Shown piece by piece: positions 32,636 through 43,191 of a stretch of DNA of 64,000 nt. The notes under the pieces were generated by a model. The model worked only from the letters and a program-made list of their open reading frames with translations, was not told the origin of the DNA and did not search any database. The translations under genes and the position numbers were made by a program. Origin of the DNA: Hydrangea macrophylla (lineage: Eukaryota > Streptophyta > Magnoliopsida > Cornales > Hydrangeaceae); NCBI GenBank assembly GCA_033977485.1, contig CM066982.1:12763218-12827217 (forward strand), in the 5' to 3' direction. Every line of letters begins with the position of its first letter. The stretch's first letter is position 1.

Positions 32636-35195
32636 ACTTTCATCTTCATTTTTGGAGATACTTGAAGATACTTGAATCAACACACACACACATATACTTG
32701 AAATTAGAGAGAAATACAAGAATCATATAGAGAGAATTGAGAAGAAAAGAGGAGTTTTCTTGAAGAACTTGAAGAATTTTAAGAAGAACTTGAAGATTTT
32801 GGAAGAGCTTCACAAAGATAGAAGAAATACTTGAGGTCCTAGAGGTAACCTCTTAATCCTTGATAGAATTAGGACCATTCAATCACAAGTTCATAGTTCT
32901 AGGAATTTTTTCACATTTTCAAAACCTCTCTTCTTATCCCATTTCATCACACACCACCAAGAACTTGTGATTGAATCTCATGACATTTCATCAATTTGGA
33001 TCTAATTAATGCTTTGGATTTAAGACAAATTCAACTTTGAAGAGTTTGTATTCTTAGTTTTCTAAGTAATCTTTGATTTTCCTTACTTCTATTTCATTCA
33101 AAAGGTGCATGAGGTCTTCCATATCTCATTGAACCTCTTTGAGTTTGATTCCTTAATTTCTAAGATCACATGATCTATATGGAGATTAGAATGAATCATA
33201 GTCTTAATCTACATATAATTAGTGAGATTCAAGTTTTAATCCATAACTTGAACCTCTTCATTAAGAAATCTTATGGAATCCTCACTATATTCCAATGAGG
33301 TTTTAGTAGATTTTTAACTTCATTTAGACTCCAATGACCATCAAATGGTAGGAGAAAGTGTGTTAGTTCAAGTCTACTCTCATGGCTTAGACTAATCTTT
33401 CCCTTAGGTTTTGAGAAGTCTTTCATACTTCATCTAAAACCTACATATGAGTATGTCTTTAACTCCAATGACCATCAAATGGTAGGAGTGATAAGTTGAA
33501 TTCAAGCTTGGGTCCATAGGTTTGAGTTCTTTATTTGAGGATTTTGTGAAGTTCATTTCAATACTTCATCAAGATTCATAAGTGTAAAGTGTCTTAAAAC
33601 TTCAATGACCATCAAATGGTAGAAGAAATAGTTTGGTTTGAGCCCCAACTTCGTGTTTTAATAGTTGAGGCTAATCAACAAAGTTGAACTAGCAAGACAA
33701 AAACAGTGGGTTCACAAACTGTTTTTGATCAAAGATTTTTAGTTCAAAATCTAACCGTTGAAATCAAGTGAAACCAACGGGAAAGTATCAATAACACATT
33801 GTTTTACCACTGTGATTTTTGTTTTAGTAAGATTTTGAGCTTAGAAGGGTTTGATCATGGTTTTTGTGAGCTAATTACAATCTGTCCAGAGTTCTAGAAT
33901 AGTTTCAGAATAATAAGTCTGTTTTGAAATTAATAAATCAGAACCCTAATAAAGTTTTTGGGGTCTCAAATACTTTTTTATAAGTACCTTAATGTGTTAG
34001 GAAGATCCCCTAAAAAGATCTAAGTGTTTCTCATTTTTTTACTATTTTTAGAAAATCATACAAGATCTCTGGACAGAGAGTTGCGAAATCTTGAGTGAGG
34101 TCTAGTATTTTCCGTATTCTCAGAGATCTAACCGTTGAAATCTCTATTTTCTTTTTGGGTTAGAAACTAGACTCACAGAGGCTTAACATATCCAAAAATC
34201 ATTAAGATCCAACAGTTGAAAGTATTTTATTCCTATTTTTGAACGTCTGGCCTGCTCTCTGTAATTCATAGAAAACTGCTACTGTTTTTATCTAATCTTA
34301 TTTATTTCAACTCAAATGGTCTTTTAATGTCTTGAAATCCAAACCATGTTTTGAATAATGATAATTTAGATTAAATCCAGAGGCTAAGTGATCCAAATTA
34401 GTGAATAACTTCATATCTTATTCTTGTTCATAATCATTCATTCATTCATATACATTGATGTTTATAGTTAGAACTAGTTCTTGGACAAAGTTGGACTTAG
34501 TTGAATTTAATTGAACATGACTTAGGATTGATTACTTTTTGATATTATATATAAGGCATGTGTACTAACCTTTGTTTTGTAGCACTTTGAGGTACAATTT
34601 CTCAACCCTTCTCTAGTTTAATCTACTTCATTCATTTTAATTGATTTTTCGACCCCATGTGTGACACCTTAGCTTAGGTTTTGCCTTATGTGAATATATG
34701 AATTGGAGACCTTTCTTAGGTTTATTTTATTCTTGCATGCATTACACGTTTAATATTTGCGGCCGGATCCCAGGTATGTTTTCTAGTTCTCTATTGCATA
34801 TCATGATGTTTGCTAGTTGAATTATGTGACTTATGAATGATATTTTACCGTTAGCAATTTTGCACCCTTTCAACATGCTTGTGTTATGTATACCTATATA
34901 TGTATTAATTGAGGGCATGCTTAGATTAATAACTTGATTAAAAAGGATGTCGAGTAGAGGCCTATCGTGAGATAGGATGAAAGGGGGTGTTTTAGTCCGT
35001 CGGGCTCCTTCCCCTTTCATTCCATAATCTCCGGACCCACCCAGTTTTATCTTTGGTTTCGCAAAAGATCAGTTGCTTTTAAAAATGGTTTCTTAATTTT
35101 TCCTTTAAAAATTAAGTGGCGACTCTTTGAATTTAAAAAAAATGTTTTAAAAGCTGTGGGTAAAAGAAAGAAGAAAACCTGCGATATCCACAATC

Positions 35196-35231
35196 TGGCG
35201 ACTCTGCTGGGGATCGAACCCAGAATCTCTG
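35196..35231 (+). promoter_or_regulatory. Primer binding site, tRNA-Arg, unusually long match
   Basis: Starts TGGCGACTCTGCTGGGGATC, 3 bp after the LTR, and continues GAACCCAGAATCTCTG. The complement fits plant tRNA-Arg from the CCA end through the acceptor stem, T arm and into the variable/anticodon-arm region (ATCGAACCC is the T-loop complement). Retroelement primer sites are usually 10-18 bp. tRNA-Arg priming is typical of Ogre elements. Confidence 0.8.
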
Positions 35232-36434
35232 ATTTCGCAGACCAGAATTTCTGATTTTGGGTTCACTCGAGAATTAGACTTGAAAGCATCCTTTTAATCA
35301 AGTTAATTAATTTTTGTATGCCTGTTGCATTGCACTTGCATGTCTCGCCAGTCGATTGCACGGAACTATGACCTTGGAGGCTTGGGGCAACCCGGTCGGT
35401 CAAGCCATCATGGGGCCGTGTGATCACCCTTGATCTCGTACCATGTTTTGGTATATGAAGCATCCTATCGGGTGTGTGTCAAGGGTCCCTTATTTGACCA
35501 AAACCCGGCCTTTGCATAGTAGTTTCCATAGAACCTTTCAAATTAGGAATTCAATTCTTGATTAGGGTTATGTGCTAGGGAGTTTTGTATGCCCGGAAGG
35601 GATTACTTGAGATGATGACGATGCTTACTTGATAAAAGATGTGTAACCTCTTAATCACTTTTGAGCAATTCCTCTTCATGTCCTATGACATTTGAGAATA
35701 AGCCAAATCTTGATTATAAGATTACATCTCTTGTATCATGATTAGCTAAAGCATCATTGACCTTGTATGCATCCGAATTCATGAAAAGTGCGATGATTAT
35801 CTAATCGTGTGACGCTCCTACCCAAGAATCCAAAGTTCATTATTTATGAAAATTTTTGATTAATCATCATCTTTTATCCAAAAGAAGAAGAAATTGTTCT
35901 GAAAAATCACCCTCTCAAAGAAAAAAGATCCAAGGTTCATTTTCTTTAAATCAAGTAAAACCCAATCATCTTTTATTGAGAAATATTTTCACGTCCTCAC
36001 TTTGAAAGGAAAAATCCAAAAAACTCATGAGTTATTTGTGGGAGAAATGCTTCTCAAATGAATTTTAATCCAATCATTTTTGTTGAGCAACGTTTAACAT
36101 CCTCATTTTCAAAAGAACTCCCAAGAATTGCTTCAAAAGATTTCATCACCTAAGAAATATTTTTCAAATAAATTTCAAAATTTTGATACTTAAAAAAGGG
36201 TAATGAGGATCACAATGAAAGGAGAAATCAGCGCACTTGACATGGATGAGGATTTTATGTGCTTATATGCTTATATGTTAGAATCATGATTTTCTTTTCT
36301 AATTAGCATATAGAATAGGCACACACACACACATGCATCACATCCGTGTGACATATAATCCATTCTTAAAGAATTTTTACCAAGCATTTTTTTTCAAAAA
36401 AATAAAGTTGTTTGAGAATTGATTAAAAATAAAA
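35232..36434 (+). other. Leader region of the Ogre-like element
   Basis: About 1.2 kb, AT-rich after 35500, without an ORF worth calling. Autonomous Ogre elements carry an extra ORF1 upstream of gag; none is visible here. Confidence 0.5.
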
Positions 36435-38474
36435 ATGGTTGTAGGCAAGATAGCATTGAACGCCGGGACAGTTTGGGTCAGGGATTCGAGTGCAAGGCTA
36501 GTACGAAGAGAGCCAGAGACAGAAGGAGAAATGGACCAGGATCAGCATGCTGCAGAGATAGCTCAGTTGAAAGAGAGAATGGACCAAATGATGGCCATGA
36601 TGGAAGCACTGACCCGCCAAAGGACAGTAAATGATCCACCGATAGCCGACCCGCCTCCGCTTCAGGAAGATGAATGGTTTGAGGATCCGGAACCACCAAG
36701 AGTTGACGTACCTAGGGCAGAGAGAGAGAAGATTGAGAAAGCTGAGAAAGAGCGTATCGAGATGAAGGAGAAGGTGGAAAAGCTAGAGAAAGTTGTCCGC
36801 AAGTCTAATAGGGTTGATAGCTACCTGTTAGAGTTAGAGGGTTTGTTTGAAGGAACTCAAGAAAAATTGCCAGCCGGTTTCAAAATGCCTGAGATCGATA
36901 AGTTTGATGGTTCTGGCAACCCCAGAAAGCACGTGAGGATGTGCATCGGGGCCTTTCAGCCAAGTGGTCTGAGTCCTGCCATGATGGCCATGCTGTTTCA
37001 GCAAACTTTAACTGGGGCAGCTTTATGTTGGTATTTCACATTAGAGCCAAGCAAGAGTCGCATATGGGAGGAAGTGGTGAAGGCTTTTGTCACCCAGTAT
37101 GAATACAACCAAGAACTCGATGTAACTGTGAGGGATCTGGAAACAACTATGCAAGAGAATAGAGAGTCATTTGCTGAATTCTTGGCGCGATGGAGAGGGA
37201 AAGCTGCAAAAATGACCCAACGACCATCAGAGAAGGAACAGATCCGAATTATAATAAAAAAACCTCCAGAACATCTATCAGGAGAAACTCATGTACCAGT
37301 GCATTCATACCTTTGCTAAGTTGTTTGAAATTAGAACCAGGATCGAGGACGCAATCAAGGATGGAAGGATTAAGGAGGAATCTCAGGGGAACCGCTCTAG
37401 AAGACCATTTTACGGAGGGAACACGGGAAACCAGGTAGCGACTGATGTCAATGTTTTGAGCAAGGAGGGTGCATCAAGACCGAGATTGGGGGGGGGGACC
37501 TCGTCAGTTCACTGATTTAGGGATCACATTGACTACCATTCTCAAGCAATTAAAGGAAAAAGGATATCTAAAGCCGCTGGATCCAAAGCCAATGCCTGAT
37601 CCACTCCCGCCAGGCTTCAATACAAACCTCTATTGTGAGTTTCATCAAACTCACGGCCACGCAACTGACCGATGCAAGAGGTTGAGACATGAAGTACAAA
37701 ATCTGATTGATAACAAGACTATTTCCCCTCCGCCTACAGATCGGCCGCATGTGACCCGCAACCTGCTCCCTAATCATCATGCTGTACCACCACCACCGAA
37801 CATCAATCTCTTAGATATTGAGGAGGAAGTCTTCGATCCATCTGTGTTGATCGTACCGGTAGGACAAGCTACCAAAGCTTATGAATTCCCAAAAGATCAG
37901 AGGATATGCCTTATAGTAGTAGAGGAAGAGGATTGGTTGATAGGAGGAGAAGAGGAGCAAGCATTTGAGGAAGATATGGACAATGAAATCCTCCAAATCA
38001 ATTGGTGGGATCCAAACAATCCTACTGATAACTCCATCTGGGAGGAGGTGTACAGTGACACGGATGGTCTGTGGTCTGAGGGAGAAGAAGGAAATGATGA
38101 GGAAGTGATCAATCATGCTAAGGAGAACGATCCAGAAAAGGAGAAAGGAAAGGATCTTGAAGAAAAAGAAGAAGGTCAGGCATCGCATGAATACTCCATC
38201 AAGAAAGGAGGATTTTCCCTACTATGGCTTTCCAGAGCCATGGGTAGACTGCACAGATAAGTATTTGGAGCAAGGGTTTGAGATCTCTTCCTTACATGAA
38301 TTCGCTGACTATGAAGATCCATACCTACAAGCGCCCACAGAACCTATGTCTATCCAAGATTGGATTTATGCACTGGATGGCCTGGCCATAAGGAATCTCT
38401 TTAATGAAGAAAGCAGTAAGACCAAGGAGAGCGGTCCAAAGAAGATCACGAAAGTGAAGATTGGGAAAGACTAG
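36435..38474 (+). pseudogene. Gag of the Ogre-like element, three frame changes
   Basis: The first frame from 36435 gives an N-terminal segment with charged helices (AEIAQLKERMDQMMAMMEAL; then an EKIEKAEKERIEMKEKVEKL coiled coil). The capsid core follows: FKMPEIDKFDGSGNPRKHVR, LFQQTLTGAALCWYFTLEPS and ESFAEFLARWRGKAAKMTQR. The frame shifts at an A7 run near 37255, resuming as NLQNIYQEKLMYQCIHTFAK. It shifts again at a G10 run (37488-37497), resuming as QFTDLGITLTTILKQLKEKG with the knuckle-like CEFHQTHGHATDRCKRLRHE. A third shift near 38195 leads to KEDFPYYGFPEPWVDCTDKY, ending in TKVKIGKD at 38474. The acidic segment at about 37900-38180 is typical of the gag-pro junction in Tat elements. 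No protease motif was seen. Confidence 0.85.
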
Positions 38475-38639
38475 ATGGGAGAAATACTGAAGGAAGAGGT
38501 CAAGGGAAATAAAGCAAGGAAGGAGGAGCCGGAGAATGGAGGAGAGATAGAATCAGGGAATTTGCCAAGAGGTCTTTGAGTCTAGTGATAAGATGCCCCT
38601 ACCCCGGAAGTCTGTAATGGCCAAGTATGAGCCAAACTT

Positions 38640-39004
38640 TTCAATTTTCTGTTATCAATGAAAGTGACTGATTCTGCTTACTTGATTGCGCTTAATGATT
38701 TTAATAACTCTAAAAAAAATAAAAAAAATAATAAAAAAAAAATGAATCTGCATGCAAAATCATTGAGGAAACCTTGGCATTTGACTTGGAAAATGAAGAA
38801 GATTCTCAAAGTGATTCTTTCCATAGTTCAATCAATAAAGATAAAAGCATAAAATTGATCTCATTGCTAAAAGAATACAAGAATGCCTTGCATGGTCCTA
38901 TGATGATGTGCCAGAATAAATTCGGAAATTATCCCACATCACCCCCCTTTATACCAAACCTAAAAGGTGAGCTCACAGTCCAAAGCCATGAACTTGTTCC
39001 TTAA
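38640..39004 (+). pseudogene. Remnant of the pol start (RT entry region) in the Ogre-like element
   Basis: LISLLKEYKNA at about 38858 and, in the next frame, AWSYDDVPE with PLYTKPKR match the stretch just before the RT domain in Tat-type pol (LLKEY..VFAWSY..MPG). Frameshifts and a stop (TAA after VPE) are present, and the sequence ends without any RT motif. This marks where pol was deleted. Confidence 0.6.
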
Positions 39005-39690
39005 TGGTAGCTAGATATCTTAAATGAACTTCTTCTTCTTAAGAAAAAAAAAAAAGAAGAAAAAAAAAAAGAGAAAAAAAAAGAGAGCTCGCTAGGATGA
39101 AAACCCGAAAGGGCGCCTAGGCAAAAGTTAGAGCAAAATAAGATGCGTGTTGATTTCAAAATCCGAATCCTAGCCAGTCAAAATCATGAAGAGAATAAGA
39201 GATAGTGAAAAAAAAAAAAAAGAGAGAGAAAAGTAGAGAATAAATAAGATTGAGAATTCTTGAGTACTTCAAAGTACATGAATTATCTTAAGAAAAGAAA
39301 TTGGAAATGAAAAGAAAGATTTGGAAGTATCAATTAAATTTTTGTGAGAGACTCAATGGATAAGTGATAAGTGGACCTAAAACAATGCAGAAATATCTTT
39401 GAGAAAGATAACGAGTAATTTGGAGGGCTGATATTACTATGTGAGTATGATAGAGTATGAGTAAAACATGATGTATTATGAGGGTTGTAAAGATTGACTG
39501 GCTAGTGATAAGGTGAAAAGAATCAACCGCCACAAAACAAAAAAAAAAGGGAAAGAAGAAAAGAAAAGAAAAAAAAAAGGAAGAAAAGAGGAAAAGAAAA
39601 AAAATGCATAAGAAGGAGAAGTAGTTCATCGTCTTGTTCAAAAGCTGCCACGAGGAATATGTTTCAGAAAATCTGCCCAGAAAGGGCACC
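39005..39690. other. A-rich low-complexity stretch
   Basis: Holds several A-rich runs with GAA and GAGAAA (39040-39090, 39205-39240, 39536-39605). No gene seen. Confidence 0.5.
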
Positions 39691-39767
39691 CATTGAACCT
39701 AAATGAAAACATGGCTCGAAAAGCCCACCAATTCTTGAAGCCTTATTCTTTCAAGACCTCCAGAGTA

Positions 39768-39935
39768 GATGAACTACGTTTTGACCTGATTCCCATTCGG
39801 GGATACGTAGGCAGCCTGCAAGGTTCGGTCACAACTACATACGCAGTCAATCATTGCACTTCTTTCAGGCCTCAACCGAACTACTATAAGACCTGATGCC
39901 CATTCGGGGATAAGTAGGCGGGTCTCCCAAGGCCC
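39768..39935 (+). repeat. Conserved GATACGTAGGCAGC motif, two copies
   Basis: GAACTACG...CTGATTCCCATTCGGGGATACGTAGGC at about 39768-39815 and a diverged second copy (AACTACTATAAGACCTGATG, then GGGGATAAGTAGGCGGG) at 39879-39922. A third copy lies at 42981-43025, just before the 3' LTR. This motif is a familiar conserved non-coding piece of plant Tat-like elements. Confidence 0.7.
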
Positions 39936-39985
39936 TCGGTCCAAAGAAGAAACCCAACCAATTCATGAAATTACCTTGAAAACTA

Positions 39986-40100
39986 GGGGCAAACTATCGT
40001 TTGCCCAGAGGCCGCATCACCTCCCTCAAACCGGGGGCAAACTTCGTTTGCCCAGCATTTCCAAGCCCCTATCAAACTAGGGGCAAACTGTCGTTTGCCA
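39986..40100 (+). repeat. Three palindromes GGGGCAAAC...GTTTGCC
   Basis: At 39986-40006, 40033-40053 and 40080-40100. Each forms a hairpin with a stem of about 9 bp and 2-3-base loop. The left arm GGGGCAAAC equals the end of the polypurine tract at the 3' LTR (GAGGGGCAAAC, then TGTAGACACC). Confidence 0.8.
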
Positions 40101-40819
40101 AATAAAATATCTCTGTGTTTTCTGGTTTTTTCAAGGACCAAGCTTAGGCATCCTAAGAATTCTTGAAGTAAGAAGTTGAAGTTTTCATGCATAAATCTGA
40201 AATTGATTTAAGATGGAAAGAAACATGAAAAGGAGAATTCTTTATCATCAAGGAAGATACAATGAAAGAATATTATGAGATAACACTATTTTTTTTTTCT
40301 AAAAGTTGATCAGAGAAGCGCAAAGAAAAGAAAGCAGAATTGGTCACAAATTTGAAAATGTGTGTATCCCGGCTCAGTTGAGTCTACCTTCGTGAAATCC
40401 AAAAGATATATTCCGCAGAGGGATCAACAAGAATTGAAGATTCCAAAAGAAGGGTAATAGCAGGGAGGTCAAGGAGTCAGATTCTGCCCCGCCAAGGAAA
40501 GGGCGAGTAACATCTTCAGAGAGAACAAAATCAAGTAGATCAGGCTCCAAGCCGTACAAGCAGATCATTAGATGTAACAGAAAGCCTTTGAACTGGTCCA
40601 TAGTTAAAAGGGGAATCCGTGAGCAGAAAAGTGGGGTTGTTGTGGAGAAATGGCTCATGCTTCTTCCTCTTCTTGCCCGAATCACCTGAAACTGCTGTCC
40701 ATAGCAAACAATCTGTCAAGAAAAGAAAATGATGAATCTAGAATAAGAAGCACATAAACGTCTCTTCAGCTAGAATAGCCCCAAAGGCAAATCTCCTTGA
40801 GCTAGACCAGCTCCGTTCA

Positions 40820-41340
40820 TCAAATCCTCGGTCTTGGTATAAGTCGTCTATCGCATCCTATGAGTCACCGATCAAATCTTTGATCTTGGTATAAGTCGTC
40901 TATCGCGTCCTTTTAAGTCACCGATCAAATCCTCGGTCTTGGTATAAGTCGTCTATCGCAGCCTATAAGTTACCAATCAAATCCTCGGTCTAGGTATAAG
41001 TCGTCTATCGCGTCCTATAAGTCACCGATCAAAATCCTCGGTCTTGGTATAAGTCGTCTATTGCAGCCTATAAGTTACCGATCAAATCCTCGGTCTTGGT
41101 ATAAGTCATCTATCGCATCCTACCAGTCACCGATTAAATCCTCGGTCTTGGTCTAAGTCATCTATTGTAGCCTATAAGTCACCAATCAAATTCTCGGTCT
41201 TGGTCTAACTCGTCTATCGCAGCCTATAAGACATCGATCAAATCCTCGATCTTGGTTTAAGTCGTCTATCGAAGCCTATTAATCACCAATCAAAATTCCC
41301 AGCCTCAGGCATAAGACGTCAATCGCAGCCTATCTAAATT
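40820..41340 (+). repeat. ~52-bp tandem array, about 10 units
   Basis: The unit is GATCAAATCCTCGGTCTTGG, then TATAAGTCGTCTATCGC, then AGCCTATAAGTCACC. Spacing measured on GGTCTT/GATCTT is 52 and 53 bp (40830, 40882, 40935). Units diverge towards the 3' end. Confidence 0.9.
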
Positions 41341-41394
41341 CGGGGTCATTAAATCTATTCTGACTTTTCTGTGAACTCTCATTTCCTGATTAGA

Positions 41395-42660
41395 CACCGG
41401 AGTATAAGACGCAAAGCGCATCTCAGTCTTTCATCACATTTCCTGGTTCGGCACCGGAGTCTAAGACGCAAAGCGCATCTCAGCCAATCAGATGATCTTC
41501 AAGATACCGGAGTATAAGACGCAAAGCGCATCTCAGTCTTTCAGCACATTTCCTGATTCGGCACCGGAGTCTAAGATGCAAAGCGCATCTCAGCTAATCA
41601 GATGATCTTCAAGACACCGGAGTATAAGACGCAAAGCGCATCTCAGTCTTTCATCACATTTCCTGGTTCGGCACCGGAGTCTAAGACGCAAAGCGCATCT
41701 CAGCCAATCAGATGATCTTCAAGACACCGGAGTATAAGACGCAAAGCGCATCTCAGTCTTAAAGCACATTTCCTGATTCGGCACCGGAGTCTAAGACACA
41801 AAGCGTATCTCAGCCAATCAGATGATCTTCAAGACACCGGAGTATAAGACGCAAAGCGCATCTCAGTCTTTCATCACATTTCCTGATTCGGCACCGGAGT
41901 CCAAGACGCAAAGCGCATCTCAGCCAATCAGATGATCCTCAAGACACCGGAGTATAAGACGCAAAGCGCATCTCAGTCTTTCAGCACATTTCCTGATTCG
42001 GCACCAGAGTCTAAGACACAAAGCGCATCTCAGCCAATCAGATGATCTTCAAGACACCAGAGTATAAGACGCAAAGCGCATCTCAGTCTTTCAGCACATT
42101 TCCTGATTCAGCACCGGAGTCCAAGACGCAAAGCGCATCTCAGCCAATCAGATGATCCTCAAGACACCGGAGTATAAGACGCAAAGCGCATCTCAGTCTT
42201 TCATCACATTTCCTGATTCGGCACCGGAGTCCAAGACGCAAAGCGCATCTCAGCCAATCAGATGATCCTCAAGACACCGGAGTATAAGACGCAAAGCGCA
42301 TCTCAGTCTTTCATCACATTTCCTGGTTCGGCACCGGAGTCTAAGACGCAAAGCGCATCTCAGCCAATCAGATGATCTTTAAGACACCGGAGTATAAGAC
42401 GCAAAGCGCATCTCAGTCTTTCAGCACATTTCCTGATTCGGCACCGGAGTCTAAGACGTAAAGCGCATCTCAGCCAATTAGATGATCCTCGAGACACCGG
42501 AGTATAAGACGCGAAACGCATCTCAATCTTTCAGCACATTTCCTGATTCGGCACCGGAGTCTAAGACGCAAAGCGCATCTCAGCCAATCAGATGATCTTC
42601 AAGACACCGGAGTATAAGACGCAAAGCGCATCTCAGTCTTTTGGCATATTTTCTGTTTCA
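41395..42660 (+). repeat. 110-bp tandem array, 11 full units plus a partial
   Basis: Each unit is two half-repeats of 57 and 53 bp sharing CACCGGAGT, then TAAGACGCAAAGCGCATCTC. Half A continues GTCTTTCATCACATTTCCTG, half B CCAATCAGATGATCTTCAAG. Unit starts run from 41395 to 42605, 1210 bp for exactly 11 units, so no net indels. Only point changes separate units. Confidence 0.93.
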
Positions 42661-43191
42661 GCACCAGAGTATAAGGCGCTAAGCGCATCTCAATCTCCCA
42701 GCGTGCTACCTGATTCGACTATGGAGCGTAAGGCATAAAGCGGCTCAGTCAAACAGACGATTCTCAAAACTCGCATAGAGCATGCACGTGTCCCCAGAAT
42801 AGGACGATGTCATAATAGGAAAACTTGAGGTATTAGTGCATTTCTGATGCTAGGAAAGAGCATAGTTCTGTATCGTCACATTCGGGAGCATAGGACACCA
42901 ATTTGTTGAGCATGTGCATCACGATAGGATAGGTGCATTCATCCGTGTGGCAATTTGAGTTTGTGTGTTGTTCTTTTGCTCGAACTACGTCCTGGTCTGA
43001 TTCCGGTTGGGATACGTAGGCAGCTCACCATTGAGCACGACCAGCATTTGGCTATCTGCGCACCCGATTTTGCAACGCACTTTTGTTTTTACCTAGATTC
43101 GACTGTTGGTCAAAGGCTTGTCTTTCACACAGGCTTTGACCTTCATTTGTGATACGCGTTGCTTCACAAACTCGGTCAAAGAGGGGCAAAC
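42661..43191 (+). other. 3' end of the Ogre-like internal region with polypurine tract
   Basis: Begins with a decayed half-repeat, carries the third GATACGTAGGCAGC motif (42981-43025) and ends in the polypurine tract AAAGAGGGGCAAAC (43178-43191) directly before the LTR. Confidence 0.75.

Larger units (their letters stand above)
31828..35192 (+). repeat. 5' LTR of the Ogre-like element
   Basis: TGTAGACACC...GATATCCACA. It differs from the 3' LTR mainly by repeat copy number: 7 palindrome units against 5 (32384-32530), and a duplicated ~27-bp segment GGAGTTTCCTTGGAAG plus A-run at 32109-32160. Three copies of CAATGACCATCAAATGGTAG, about 140 bp apart, lie at 33330-33625. Confidence 0.93.

Noticed and set aside
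35196..35231. Possible tRNA-Arg gene
   Set aside because: Only the 3' part of the tRNA is matched, antisense, exactly 3 bp after an LTR end; it is a primer binding site.
40820..42660. Regular direct repeats resembling a CRISPR array
   Set aside because: Unit and spacer are both repeated tandemly, there are no unique spacers and no cas genes, and the setting is a plant retrotransposon.
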